Source of the DNA: Oceanospirillum beijerinckii DSM 7166
GTDB taxonomy: Bacteria > Pseudomonadota > Gammaproteobacteria > Pseudomonadales > Halomonadaceae
Direction of reading: 5' to 3'
NCBI RefSeq assembly: GCF_000422425.1
Contig: NZ_AULT01000007.1
Coordinates: 62,001-126,000, forward strand
Length of the DNA: 64,000 nt
Shown: positions 7,639-16,639 of the stretch, piece after piece
Numbering within the stretch: the stretch's first letter is position 1
Layout: every line of letters begins with the position of its first letter
The notes under the pieces: model-generated
What the model was told of the DNA's origin: nothing
The model's database searches: none
What the model saw: the letters and a program-made list of their open reading frames with translations, nothing else
Made by a program: the position numbers and the translations under genes

Positions 7639-9603
7639 ATGATTTCACAGAACATGTTTAAAGCAGTAAAAGCCTGCGCTTTTGCCAGCTTACTCCCCAG
7701 CCTGTTGTTATCCAGCACTCAGGTTCAGGCCCAGCTCGGTGAAGCGCCTAAACGCCTGATCGCAATAACTCATTCAGCTACCGAAGTACGCCTATCCTGG
7801 CTCGCGCCGGAAGAGAGTTCAGACATTAAGGGTTATCAAATCTTCCGAGATGGCCAACCTCTGGCTCAGACCAGCGAAACCTTCTTTATTGACGCCTCGG
7901 CCCAGCCCAACACACGTCACAATTACTCAGTTCAGGCATTTGATCAGGATAATAACACCGGTGAAATCTCCAATACTGACAGCGTCAGAACACTGAGCAA
8001 TAACAACAACGATGGTATGCGCAACGGTTCCGCTTCTACCGGTGGTCAAATCAGCCTGCAAGAAACATGTGGCTCCCGCTCCATTGATAATGTTTTGGTC
8101 GATAACCTTGATGGCTGTCTGAGTGCGGTCATCGAACAGCGTTCCTTGCAGAGCAGTTTAGGTGACACTCGCGCCTACGTCGCTCGTCTACGTCGACAAG
8201 AAGATACTGCGATGATCAATCTGGGTATGAAACTGTTCCACAGTAAATCCCTGAGCCAGAATGACGACACATCCTGCTCCTCCTGCCACCATCCGGCACT
8301 GAGTTGTGGTGGTGATGATCTGTCCATGCCTATTGGCGTCAATGCCAGTATTCCTGATCTGCTAGGCCTGGGTCGTACTGATGGTAATACCATGCCTTTA
8401 GTCGGTCGCCATGCACCCCATATCTGTAACTCAGCACTCTGGACCAATAGTATGTTCTGGGATCAGAGAATCCGCCTGAGACAAGATAACCGGAATATCC
8501 CTCAAGGTCAGGTGACTACGGCGGATATCAGAACCCCTGAAAGGGATGTGACCCGTATCGTCAATCAGGACATTAATAGTACGGATCCACTTCGCTTACT
8601 GATTGCTCAGGCTCACTTCCCGGTTACAGCCACAGCAGAGATGGGTGACAGTAGTGACTTTGCCAGCAATCAGGAATATCGCGAGCATATTGCCAGTAAA
8701 CTGCAACCGCTCTGGGGAGATGAGTTTGCGGCAGCCTTTGGCTCGGATGAGGTGAACTTTACCCGTATAGCCCAAGCAATTGCTGCCTATGAAGCCTCTT
8801 TCCTGTTTATCAATAATCCATTCTTTGATTATATCGACGGTAATAGCAATAGCCTGACAAATGACGCAAAGCGTGGTGCAGTGTTGTTTTATACTCAAGC
8901 GGGTTGTTCAGGGTGTCACTCTGGCACCTTCTTCTCTCAGGAAAGAGTCCGTGGACCTCTGTATCCACAGATCGGAGTTAATGGTGCTAACGATGGTAAT
9001 GAGCAAGGTCACTTTCGAATTCCAAGTCTGTTAAATGTAGAAATTACAGCGCCATATGGCGATAAGGGTGTATTCCAAACCCTGGAACGCGTTATTCAAC
9101 ACTACTCTGATGTCAATCAGTCCCTGTCAGATTTCTATGCTAATAACGAAACCTGCAGCCTGCCTCAATTCCAACATCTGACCGAGGAAGAGTGTCGCGA
9201 CATTGCCCGTGACGGTGAAGCCCGTGTACTGGCATTGCTATCCCAGCAGCAGCCACTACAACCTGGTGAAAACCGTAGAAGACCTGTGCCGCCTCAGGGT
9301 AACGACGGCCCTCGTGGTCAGGGTAACCCCGATGACCAGAATCCACCGCAAGGTCCTGATGGTCAACCAGGTCCTGACAGTCTGGACCCACAACTTGCTG
9401 ACCAAGATGGACAAAGAGATCAGAATATTCGCCGTCGCTTCAGCCAACAGGAGATCTCTTATCTGGCCGCCTTCCTACGTAGCCTGACCGACAAGGAAGC
9501 TAAAGCAGGGTCGAATGAGATTCAGGCACTGACGCCGGTAAGGGATGGCGGCCCGGATGGTAACCAGCTGGATGCTATTGACCGAGATGGTAACGCCCTG
9601 TAG
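7639..9603 (+). CDS. Exported FN3–dihaem cytochrome c peroxidase-type protein
   Basis: The start is the ATG at 7639 (AAGGTG 6 bases upstream), giving 654 aa. A signal peptide ends near AQA, so it is periplasmic or secreted. A fibronectin type III domain (about residues 33–120) precedes a cytochrome c peroxidase/MauG-like domain with haem motifs CSSCH (213–217) and CSGCH (423–427). The sequence between the second haem motif and the C-terminus includes a Pro/Gly/Gln/Asp-rich insertion (about residues 540–600) that resembles collagen-like linkers. Dihaem peroxidases reduce H2O2 or oxidise protein or organic substrates; which applies here is unknown. FN3 domains in bacterial exported enzymes usually bind polymers or partners. 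It stands alone between two terminator-like structures. Confidence 0.85.
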   Translation: MISQNMFKAVKACAFASLLPSLLLSSTQVQAQLGEAPKRLIAITHSATEVRLSWLAPEESSDIKGYQIFRDGQPLAQTSETFFIDASAQPNTRHNYSVQAFDQDNNTGEISNTDSVRTLSNNNNDGMRNGSASTGGQISLQETCGSRSIDNVLVDNLDGCLSAVIEQRSLQSSLGDTRAYVARLRRQEDTAMINLGMKLFHSKSLSQNDDTSCSSCHHPALSCGGDDLSMPIGVNASIPDLLGLGRTDGNTMPLVGRHAPHICNSALWTNSMFWDQRIRLRQDNRNIPQGQVTTADIRTPERDVTRIVNQDINSTDPLRLLIAQAHFPVTATAEMGDSSDFASNQEYREHIASKLQPLWGDEFAAAFGSDEVNFTRIAQAIAAYEASFLFINNPFFDYIDGNSNSLTNDAKRGAVLFYTQAGCSGCHSGTFFSQERVRGPLYPQIGVNGANDGNEQGHFRIPSLLNVEITAPYGDKGVFQTLERVIQHYSDVNQSLSDFYANNETCSLPQFQHLTEEECRDIARDGEARVLALLSQQQPLQPGENRRRPVPPQGNDGPRGQGNPDDQNPPQGPDGQPGPDSLDPQLADQDGQRDQNIRRRFSQQEISYLAAFLRSLTDKEAKAGSNEIQALTPVRDGGPDGNQLDAIDRDGNAL

Positions 9604-9663
9604 CCCATCAGATACACCATCTTAAAAGTATATGTAGTACCTTTTTAAAGGTACGACCAAGCC

Positions 9664-9706
9664 CCTCCCAATAAGTCGATCTATGATTGAGTTGTTGGGA
9701 GGTTTT
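9664..9706 (+). terminator. Terminator after peroxidase gene
   Basis: CCTCCCAA (9664–9671) pairs with TTGGGAGG (9695–9702), followed by TTTTG. A second small inverted repeat GTACCTTT/AAAGGTAC lies about 25 bases upstream. Confidence 0.75.
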
Positions 9707-9901
9707 GTCCTGTGTAATTCTCTGTAAAAACAAGACATCTAGAGCCCGATACCTCTAACATGCCCCCTTGATGAAAACTAATCTGGTTCCGGGTTGATCA
9801 GGCTCAATTCATTGAGATATCCAGATAATGTCTGAAATGTTTTTTTGTGATACCGTCAGTCAAGAAAAGTAACAAGTACTTGTCGAACGCCGGGGGTCAC
9901 A

Positions 9902-10720
9902 ATGGGAAATATTCATCTGTCTGCATTCTGTATGGCGGCATCAGTCCTGCTCTCCTTCCCCCTGAAAAGCCTCGCATCCTCACATGCCAGCGCATCTAAT
10001 CAGTGCCAGGTGTTATCAGCAAGTGGTAATGCAGAGTATCCACCGTATCTATGGCGCGCACCGGATAACCCAAAGCAGCTGGTTGGTGCTATAGCCTTTA
10101 TGATTGATGATATTGCTGAAGAGATCGGCATCCCTATCGAGCTAATTTATAGCGGCCCCTGGGGGCGGGTACAAAAAGAGGTTGCTGCTGGTCGCGTTGA
10201 TATGATCGCCGGTGCTTTTTTTACTGAGGCCAGAACCGATTACATGAATTATATCTATCCCGAATTTCAAGGTACTGAAACAGCTGTGTGGTATAACCTG
10301 AACAACCCTTTCAACTATTCACTATGGTCAGACCTAAAACCTTTACGGGGCGTAACGGTGATCAATAACAGCTTTGGTCAGGATTTTGACCAATATGCAG
10401 CTCAGGAGCTGAATATCAGGCAGGTATCAAGCCTGGAACAGGGGTTGAAAATGCTCAGTGCAGGCCGGGTCGATTACCTGATTTATGAAAAAGAGCCAGC
10501 CATGGCTTATGTCCACCAGCTGTCAATTTCAGGCATTCAGTCCCATACAAAAGCAGTGACCCAGCAAAATCTTTATTTGACTGTCTCCCAAGCCTCTAAA
10601 TGCAATACACCAGAACTTAAGAAAAAGCTGGAAACAGTGGTGACTTTATTTGACACCCAAAGCCGGATGCAAGGCTATCTGGAAAAGGCCCATCGGCTAT
10701 GGACTGAGCAACAGCAATAA
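9902..10720 (+). CDS. Periplasmic amino-acid-type substrate-binding protein
   Basis: 272 aa with a signal peptide (hydrophobic residues 6–25, cleavage near SLASSHA). The mature part follows the family 3 solute-binding fold: a Y-PPY-like start (EYPPYLW), a mid segment GRVDMIAGAFFTEARTDYMNY, and a closing lobe with GRVDYLIYEKEPA. Such proteins bind amino acids or related small molecules. There are no permease or ATPase genes next to it, so it is an orphan that may feed a distant transporter or act as a sensor partner. Its start is preceded by a G-rich ribosome site. Confidence 0.8.
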   Translation: MGNIHLSAFCMAASVLLSFPLKSLASSHASASNQCQVLSASGNAEYPPYLWRAPDNPKQLVGAIAFMIDDIAEEIGIPIELIYSGPWGRVQKEVAAGRVDMIAGAFFTEARTDYMNYIYPEFQGTETAVWYNLNNPFNYSLWSDLKPLRGVTVINNSFGQDFDQYAAQELNIRQVSSLEQGLKMLSAGRVDYLIYEKEPAMAYVHQLSISGIQSHTKAVTQQNLYLTVSQASKCNTPELKKKLETVVTLFDTQSRMQGYLEKAHRLWTEQQQ

Positions 10721-10746
10721 GCACTGCCTACCCGCAGTACAACGTG

Positions 10747-11475
10747 TTATCTCAAACGGAACAACACCCAGGCCATATAAAAAAGCGTCACTAAACTGAT
10801 CGCAAACCAGACAAAAATCCACACACCCATAGGAATACCGGTTAGTTGCCATAGCGCATGGTGATCCCCTTTATCAGAGTAATCGAACAGATAGCTGGCC
10901 TTGGCAAAAACATCCACCATCATAAAGACGCCAATAAACTTCAAAAACAGATAGCCGTATCGGGGCCAATACAAAGCAGCAGCGATTGTGGCCATTAAGC
11001 CCGCTAAAATCAGCAACGTCACCAGATCCCGAATATGAAAAATGCCAACAGAAAACATCGTTCCTAACACACCGACTGCCAGCCAATATTTGATCCGACT
11101 ATTTCGATCACGCACACCCAGCCCCAGCATAAAAATCAAAGCACCAAAGATCGGTGTTAACGCATAGCCCGCCAGAGCGGGTAAAACATGAGAGCTGGCC
11201 CAGTAATAACACGCCCCTGAACCATCCAAATTGAGTTCAATACGATCAATTTCACCACCCACTAACACAGCAACCAAACCATGGCCCAGTTCATGAAAAT
11301 AGGTCGTAAAATAGCTAAAAGGAATCCCCAAGACAGACAGCTTAAGAGCGATAGCAAAACCTGCCATAATCAGCATCCAGCTTAAGCCCGATAGCTTACT
11401 GGAGGATGTTTGTGATTGTGCCTGTTTTTTTGCCTGTATTTGCGGCGAGATTCGTGAACGATAACGACCTGTCAT
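10747..11475 (-). CDS. M50-type membrane metallopeptidase
   Basis: 242-aa polytopic membrane protein with the zinc motif HELGH in YFHELGHGLVAVLVGG at the end of a hydrophobic segment, as in the M50 family of intramembrane proteases. About six hydrophobic segments are visible. The basic, Gln/Ser-rich N-terminal ~25 residues are cytosolic. No PDZ domain is present, so it resembles the M50B-like group rather than RseP. The substrate is unknown. It is convergent with the binding-protein gene and lies just downstream of a LysR gene on the same strand (gap about 50 bases). Confidence 0.75.
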   Translation of the reverse strand: MTGRYRSRISPQIQAKKQAQSQTSSSKLSGLSWMLIMAGFAIALKLSVLGIPFSYFTTYFHELGHGLVAVLVGGEIDRIELNLDGSGACYYWASSHVLPALAGYALTPIFGALIFMLGLGVRDRNSRIKYWLAVGVLGTMFSVGIFHIRDLVTLLILAGLMATIAAALYWPRYGYLFLKFIGVFMMVDVFAKASYLFDYSDKGDHHALWQLTGIPMGVWIFVWFAISLVTLFYMAWVLFRLR

Positions 11476-11525
11476 AATAAATTCCTGCTCACAACATGCA
11501 CCAATAGATGACAGCTAGTATCGGT

Positions 11526-12410
11526 TTAGAACTCGCCCTTTAGCCAGCGTTCACTGCCTTCGCTGATAAAATCCAGCACCGCACGGATCGCTGGCAGATG
11601 ACGGTTATCTTTATGGCTGGCAATCCAGAGCGAAACCTCACGATGGTGGGGTAACTGGATCATTTTTAACCCTGGTATACGCTGACCAAACTGCTGTTGT
11701 AAGCTTAAAACCCCCAACCCCTGCAAACAGGCGTCAATCAGAAAGTCTGCATGATTACTGCGCAGTACCACCTGATTATTATCAATATCGATCAACTGCT
11801 GGGGATTGTAACGATAGGCCTTATGCTCAAACTTCAATAAGCGGTGCCCTGTCAGTGATTGGCTCTCATCCACAGGGAAACGTTGCAAATAGGCCTCACT
11901 GGCATAGTAGTAGTATTGAAAAGTCAGAAGTTTTTTCTGAGCGATATCCTGCTGTTCGGAACTGATATAACGCAGGGCTATATCAGCCTCCATATGTGCC
12001 AGACTCACCAGCTTATCATTTGTCAGTAGTACCAGCTCTATTTTGGGATATCGACGCTGAAACTCAGCCATCATAGGTGATAGCATATACTTCAGCACCA
12101 TATCCGTTGAGCTGACGATCACCTGCCCTTGCGGTTCTGTCCGTTGTTGATTTGCCTGAGCACGGGCGATTTCGAGCACATGCTGCTCCATCTTACGCGC
12201 CTGTTCAATCAGTACCAGTGCTTCATCTGTGAAACAGTAACCCTGACGCTGACGTTGCAACAGAGGCCGACCATACCCTTGCTCCAGCTGACGTAAGCGA
12301 CGGGAAATGGTGGTTTGATTGATATGAAGCTGACTGGCCGCTGCAGACTGGCTACCCGTATCGGACACAGCCAATAGAATGCGTAGATCATCCCAGTTTA
12401 GATTATGCAT
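11526..12410 (-). CDS. LysR family transcriptional regulator
   Basis: The start is the ATG at 12410 (AAAGG upstream); the 34 residues before it in the open frame do not look like a LysR N-terminus. At 294 aa it has the usual length. The N-terminal winged helix-turn-helix (residues 2–60, NWDDLRILLAVSDTGSQSAAAS) is followed by a substrate-binding domain of the type used in the GcvA/DsdC-like group. It diverges from a 32-codon gene across 125 bases that hold two copies of AAAGTACA (12460 and 12504), the second in a dyad AAAGTACACTTT, plausible binding sites. The likely target is the small gene and itself. Confidence 0.85.
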   Translation of the reverse strand: MHNLNWDDLRILLAVSDTGSQSAAASQLHINQTTISRRLRQLEQGYGRPLLQRQRQGYCFTDEALVLIEQARKMEQHVLEIARAQANQQRTEPQGQVIVSSTDMVLKYMLSPMMAEFQRRYPKIELVLLTNDKLVSLAHMEADIALRYISSEQQDIAQKKLLTFQYYYYASEAYLQRFPVDESQSLTGHRLLKFEHKAYRYNPQQLIDIDNNQVVLRSNHADFLIDACLQGLGVLSLQQQFGQRIPGLKMIQLPHHREVSLWIASHKDNRHLPAIRAVLDFISEGSERWLKGEF

Positions 12411-12535
12411 ATTTGCAGCCTTTTCCTGCTTTTGCTCGGCTAGAAATGCGAATCCGCATAAAGTACATTTCCCCCTATCAAAGAGCAAGCGCGCCTGCTC
12501 CTGAAAGTACACTTTATTGCTTCAGGAGAATCATC

Positions 12536-12634
12536 ATGCTGATAAGACTATGGCATTGGCTAAATAGAAAAAAACCTCAGGATTGGCAAGATCTATCAGA
12601 CTATATGAAAAGAGACTGCTGGCCCGATAGGTAG
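12536..12634 (+). CDS. 32-aa small protein, DUF1127-like
   Basis: Short ORF with a strong ribosome site (CAGGAG, 8 bases before ATG) and its own terminator. The peptide is basic and Trp-rich, with a pattern W..LNRKKPQ..QDLSDY.KRD reminiscent of the DUF1127/YjiS core (basic helix then LSD..LRD). DUF1127 genes are often divergent from LysR regulators, as here. DUF1127 proteins are usually 45–70 aa, so this would be a shortened member. The family assignment is tentative; expression is supported by the signals. Confidence 0.5.
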   Translation: MLIRLWHWLNRKKPQDWQDLSDYMKRDCWPDR

Positions 12635-12671
12635 GTTTATTCAGGAAAGGTCATCTAACAACATGATTCGC

Positions 12672-12712
12672 TCAAAGGTTAAGTGACAAGGTCACTCAAC
12701 CTTTGATCGTTT
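12672..12712 (+). terminator. Terminator after small DUF1127-like gene
   Basis: Nearly perfect 16-bp stem (12672–12687 / 12691–12706) with a 3-base loop, TCAAAGGTT.AGTGAC against GTCACT.AACCTTTGA, followed by TCGTTT. Confidence 0.75.
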
Positions 12713-12747
12713 AGCCACAAAGTTTCTATTGCATTAAGGAGTCAAGC

Positions 12748-13791
12748 CTAAAAACCTTCAAGAACAATTTTGCCAATGGTACGACCACTTTCCAGATCAC
12801 CATGGGCACGCTTTAGATTAGTGGCATTAATGGTGCCGTAGTTTTCCCCTAAAGTTGTCTTCAGAGTTCCCGCATCGATCAACTCTGAAATCTCATTGAG
12901 CAGATCACGCTGTTTCGCCATATCCTCAGTTTGATACATCGATCGGGTATACATAAACTCCCAGTGAATAGAGACCGATTTGGTTTTAAGTTGCGCAATA
13001 TCCAGTGGCTCACTGGGATCATCAATCAAAGCAAACCGACCTTGTGGGGCGATCACCTGAGCAATTTCACTAAAGTGCTGCTCAGTCGCGTTCAGGCTGA
13101 TCACATGAGACACATGCTCAACGCCAATGCGCTTAAGTTCACTGCTTAAGGGTTTACGGTGATCGATCACATAGTCTGCCCCCAGGTCAGTCACCCATTG
13201 CTGGCTTTCCGGGCGGGAAGCTGTACCTATCACCAGAGCATCCGTCAATCTAGAGGCCAACTGAACCAGGATCGAACCAACACCACCCGCCGCGCCAACG
13301 ATCAGAATGTGTTGTTTATGACTCTTTTCGGAATTGTCAGAACCAGCCGAAGCATAGCTCTTTTCTATACCCAAACGATCAAACAACACCTCCCAGGCAG
13401 TAATGGCCGTTAACGGAACTGCGGCCGCCTGAGCATTAGTCAAACGAGCAGGCTTACGGCCAACAATACGTTCATCAACCAGATGATATTCTGCATTGGT
13501 ACCCTGACGGGTCAAATCACCCGCGTACCAGACGATATCTCCTGCCTTATAAAAAGTCACTTCATCGCCAACCGCCACGACCTCACCTACAGCATCCCAA
13601 CCCAACACCTTATATTCACCGTCTTCAGGCTGCGCACGCATACGCACCTTAGTATCCACTGGGTTAACAGAGACTGCGGCAATCTTAACCAGCAGATCAC
13701 GCCCTCTGGCAACTGGCATGGGTAGTTCAATATCCTGCAATGCATGTGTTTGAGTAATGTCCAGGCATTGCTGATAGCCTATGGCTCTCAT
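12748..13791 (-). CDS. Zinc-binding alcohol dehydrogenase family / quinone oxidoreductase-type MDR
   Basis: The start is the ATG at 13791, with AGGAG 7 bases upstream, giving 347 aa. It is a medium-chain dehydrogenase/reductase: N-terminal GroES-like domain (SVNPVDTKVRM, LGWDAVGEV) and a Rossmann domain with GAAGGVGSILVQLA for NADPH. It lacks the cysteine cluster of zinc alcohol dehydrogenases, so it fits the quinone/enone reductase branch. It diverges from a LysR gene at 13981, the common arrangement for a redox-responsive reductase and its regulator. The native substrate cannot be told. Confidence 0.85.
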   Translation of the reverse strand: MRAIGYQQCLDITQTHALQDIELPMPVARGRDLLVKIAAVSVNPVDTKVRMRAQPEDGEYKVLGWDAVGEVVAVGDEVTFYKAGDIVWYAGDLTRQGTNAEYHLVDERIVGRKPARLTNAQAAAVPLTAITAWEVLFDRLGIEKSYASAGSDNSEKSHKQHILIVGAAGGVGSILVQLASRLTDALVIGTASRPESQQWVTDLGADYVIDHRKPLSSELKRIGVEHVSHVISLNATEQHFSEIAQVIAPQGRFALIDDPSEPLDIAQLKTKSVSIHWEFMYTRSMYQTEDMAKQRDLLNEISELIDAGTLKTTLGENYGTINATNLKRAHGDLESGRTIGKIVLEGF

Positions 13792-13980
13792 GATGTATCT
13801 CCTATTTGGATTCAAGTAATAAGCTCGGATTAATTCTCAAGCTTGTATCTTTTTGGCCTGAGCAAGAGGGCTTAAGTAAGAGCTTATAGGCTTGCTCATT
13901 TCAATGGAGACATAATGCCGAGAGTTTAATAAACTAAAAACAGGGAAATCATTAATTCAATTTCAAATATTTTTTGATAA

Positions 13981-14901
13981 ATGAACACTACAGACTTGGA
14001 ACTCTTCGTCCGCACAGCGGATACAGGCAGTATTACCGCCTCTGCCAATCAATTGGGCATTACACCTGCTGCTGCCAGTGCCGCACTGAAGCGGTTAGAA
14101 AAACAGTTAGAAACGCAACTATTTATACGCTCTACCCGTCAGTTAAGAATCACTGCTGAGGGAGAACGTTTTCTGGTTTACTGCCGGCAGGCTCTGAGCA
14201 ACCTGGATGAAGGTAAAGCGTCGCTGGCTGCAATGCGGGGGCAGATTGGAGGGGAGCTTAGAATGTCAGTGCCGTCAGATCTGGGCCGTAATATTATCCT
14301 GCCCTGGTTGGATGAAGTGATGGAGCAACATCCAGATCTCTCTGTACAACTGAGCATTGGCGATGCCTTATCAGACTTTTATCTGGATCGGGTGGATGTA
14401 GCGCTGCGTTATGGCGAGCTGGAAGATTCCAGTGCAGTGGCTTTTCAGATTGCACAGATCCATCGGATCGTATTTGCCTCACCGGATTATATTGCTCAGC
14501 ATGGTGCGCCAGAGACACCAGAAGCACTTAGGCAGCATAACTGCCTGCTATATCGCTTAGGCAACCGGGTATTTAATCAGTGGCAACTGTGTCAGCAGGA
14601 GCAAAAACATCAAGTGCTGGTACAAGGAGACAGAAAAAGTAATGACGCCGAAGTGGTACGGCGTTGGGCCTTAGCAGGTAAGGGCATCGGTTTTAAATCC
14701 AATTTAGATCTCTACCAGGATCTAGAAAGCGGACATCTGATCCGCTTACTACCAGACTATCAATCCGAGCCGGTAGGCCTGTGGTTAATCTGCCCCAGTC
14801 GCAAACAGGTCACACCTGCCGTATTAATGCTGAGGGATCAGCTAAGGCAGCGTTGCGGGCAAGCGCTTAGACACTACCAGGATAGAATAGAGCCTGAATA
14901 A
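13981..14901 (+). CDS. LysR family transcriptional regulator
   Basis: 306 aa. HTH at residues 3–60 (LELFVRTADTGSITASANQLGITPAAASAALKR is the recognition region) and a PBP2-type effector domain like those of the CrgA/AaeR group (LRMSVPSDLGRNIILPWL, DRVDVALRYGEL). It diverges from the MDR oxidoreductase gene across 189 bases, so it probably controls that gene. No good ribosome site precedes the ATG. Confidence 0.87.
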   Translation: MNTTDLELFVRTADTGSITASANQLGITPAAASAALKRLEKQLETQLFIRSTRQLRITAEGERFLVYCRQALSNLDEGKASLAAMRGQIGGELRMSVPSDLGRNIILPWLDEVMEQHPDLSVQLSIGDALSDFYLDRVDVALRYGELEDSSAVAFQIAQIHRIVFASPDYIAQHGAPETPEALRQHNCLLYRLGNRVFNQWQLCQQEQKHQVLVQGDRKSNDAEVVRRWALAGKGIGFKSNLDLYQDLESGHLIRLLPDYQSEPVGLWLICPSRKQVTPAVLMLRDQLRQRCGQALRHYQDRIEPE

Positions 14902-15076
14902 AACGCTGAAAAAAGGTTGAGCCCATCCACTATTCTTTTCTACGGTGAATTAAGCGCAGGTCAATGCGCTCCATTTTGCCATAGCGATATAGAAAAAACA
15001 GAGCATAAATCATCAATCGATTGAACCTCACTACCGCTATACTGTCCGATGGTGTAATGATTTAGTTGGAGCTTTT

Positions 15077-15532
15077 ATGTCCTTTACTTCTTTTCGTTCG
15101 GCTACAATAACGACGCTACTCGGCACCAGCCTACTGTTATCCGGTTGTAATCTGATGCAGACACAAGCAAACAGTCCAATCAATGAACCCTTACAGAATA
15201 CCTATTGGAAACTGACTAGCCTCAACGGTCAATATATCACGGTGCAGGAGGGGCAACGTGAGCCTCATATGATTCTGAAACAGGAGAACCGGGTACAAGG
15301 TTATTCAGGCTGCAACATGTTCCGGGGTAAGTTTGAGTTGAAAAAAGAACAGATTGAGTTTCAACCACTACTAATGACCCGACGAGCTTGTATCGGCGAT
15401 AACGGCGTTGAATACAATTTGATGCACCTACTGCAAGGTGATGTTAAATGGTCTATTCAGGGGCAACAACTCAAACTGAATCATACCGAAAGTGAGAGTC
15501 ATGCCACCTTCCAGGCGGTTCATCTGCAATAG
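15077..15532 (+). CDS. META domain lipoprotein (HslJ-like)
   Basis: 151 aa. A lipobox LLSGC at residues 21–25 marks a lipoprotein signal. The mature part has the META pattern: N..YWKLTSLNG near the start, then VQGYSGCNMFRGKFEL and MTRRACIG, with the paired cysteines seen in the family. META proteins such as HslJ are outer-membrane or periplasmic and linked to heat and novobiocin resistance; mechanism unknown. A GGAG ribosome site precedes the start. Single gene, convergent with the GlxA-type regulator. Confidence 0.85.
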   Translation: MSFTSFRSATITTLLGTSLLLSGCNLMQTQANSPINEPLQNTYWKLTSLNGQYITVQEGQREPHMILKQENRVQGYSGCNMFRGKFELKKEQIEFQPLLMTRRACIGDNGVEYNLMHLLQGDVKWSIQGQQLKLNHTESESHATFQAVHLQ

Positions 15533-15567
15533 TTCAGTTAGGGTTGGCATAATAAGTGCGATCCAAA

Positions 15568-16542
15568 TTATTGATCCAATGATGATTCCAGCCGGACCTC
15601 AATGCGATAACGGCCAGGTGTTGTGTCAGTAATTTTTTTAAACAAGCGAATAAAAAAGCTCTGATTTTCATAACCCACGGAATAAGCGATTTCACGCACA
15701 CTCATTGCGGTGGACAAAAGCAGCTTCTTCGCTTTTTCCACCCTTACCGCCTGCAGATACTCGGTAAAAGAGAGACCCGTGGCTTTTTTCAGACGTCGTT
15801 TCAATCCACTTTCACTAAGGCCAAACTGCTCTGCTACAGCTTCAAGCGATAATGCCTCCTGATGGTGCTCTTCCAGCCAATCTTGCACCTTAGCAATCGC
15901 CATATCCATATGATTTCTGCGCCCCGGTAATATAGGCGTAATATGCTCCGGTGAAGCCACCAAGCCATGAGCGGCACACAAGTGAGCAAACTTATCATCC
16001 CTATAGCGCCCCAGATGATACAAAATCGCTTCAATACCGCCCATTAGACTCCCGGTCGTAAACAAACCATCTGATTCAATAAAGGCGCTATGAGACGTAA
16101 ATTGACTCTTAGGGAATAACTGCCGGAAACGAGCCAGAAAGGCCCAATGAGTCGCGATAATCTGTTGATCCAACAACCCGGCTTTACCCAGTAATAAAAC
16201 ACCGGTACTTGAGGCTAGTATAGGGACGCTTTGGGCTCTTTGTTGTTTTAACCAGTGTAATAACCTGTCTTCGTCGGGGATGGTCAACCCCAGTCCACTG
16301 CCTTCGATAGCCGGAATCACAATCAGGTCTGTATGCTGTAAATTTTCCAGGGAACAATCAGAATTAATCAGGGAACCGCTGGCCGTAGTAACCGTTTGAC
16401 CATCGACAGTCACAATGGAGCATTTAAGATACTCTTCACGATAAATCTTCTTCTCCAAAATAGAAGCAATATGAACGAAATCCTTAATCGTCATGACATT
16501 CATCGCCCAACAGCGTTCATAAGCAAGAATGCTAATATGCAT
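15568..16542 (-). CDS. GlxA-type AraC family transcriptional regulator
   Basis: 324 aa. The N-terminal DJ-1/PfpI-like domain (about 1–190, with ASSTGVLLLGKAGLLD) is followed by a C-terminal AraC double helix-turn-helix (SLEAVAEQFGLSESGLKRRLKKATG and VREIAYSVGYENQSFFIRLFKK). The usual nucleophile Cys of the PfpI fold is replaced by Ser/Ser-Thr, typical of the ligand-sensing GlxA group. It diverges from an alpha/beta hydrolase gene (97 bases between starts), which is the likely target. Confidence 0.87.
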   Translation of the reverse strand: MHISILAYERCWAMNVMTIKDFVHIASILEKKIYREEYLKCSIVTVDGQTVTTASGSLINSDCSLENLQHTDLIVIPAIEGSGLGLTIPDEDRLLHWLKQQRAQSVPILASSTGVLLLGKAGLLDQQIIATHWAFLARFRQLFPKSQFTSHSAFIESDGLFTTGSLMGGIEAILYHLGRYRDDKFAHLCAAHGLVASPEHITPILPGRRNHMDMAIAKVQDWLEEHHQEALSLEAVAEQFGLSESGLKRRLKKATGLSFTEYLQAVRVEKAKKLLLSTAMSVREIAYSVGYENQSFFIRLFKKITDTTPGRYRIEVRLESSLDQ

Positions 16543-16639
16543 TTTTTATCCTTTTGGCCTAATCAGACTATATATTGACCTAAAGCGCTATCGCTTGACC
16601 AGCATTCGCTTCTTTATGCTATATCTGATCTCAGCGACA

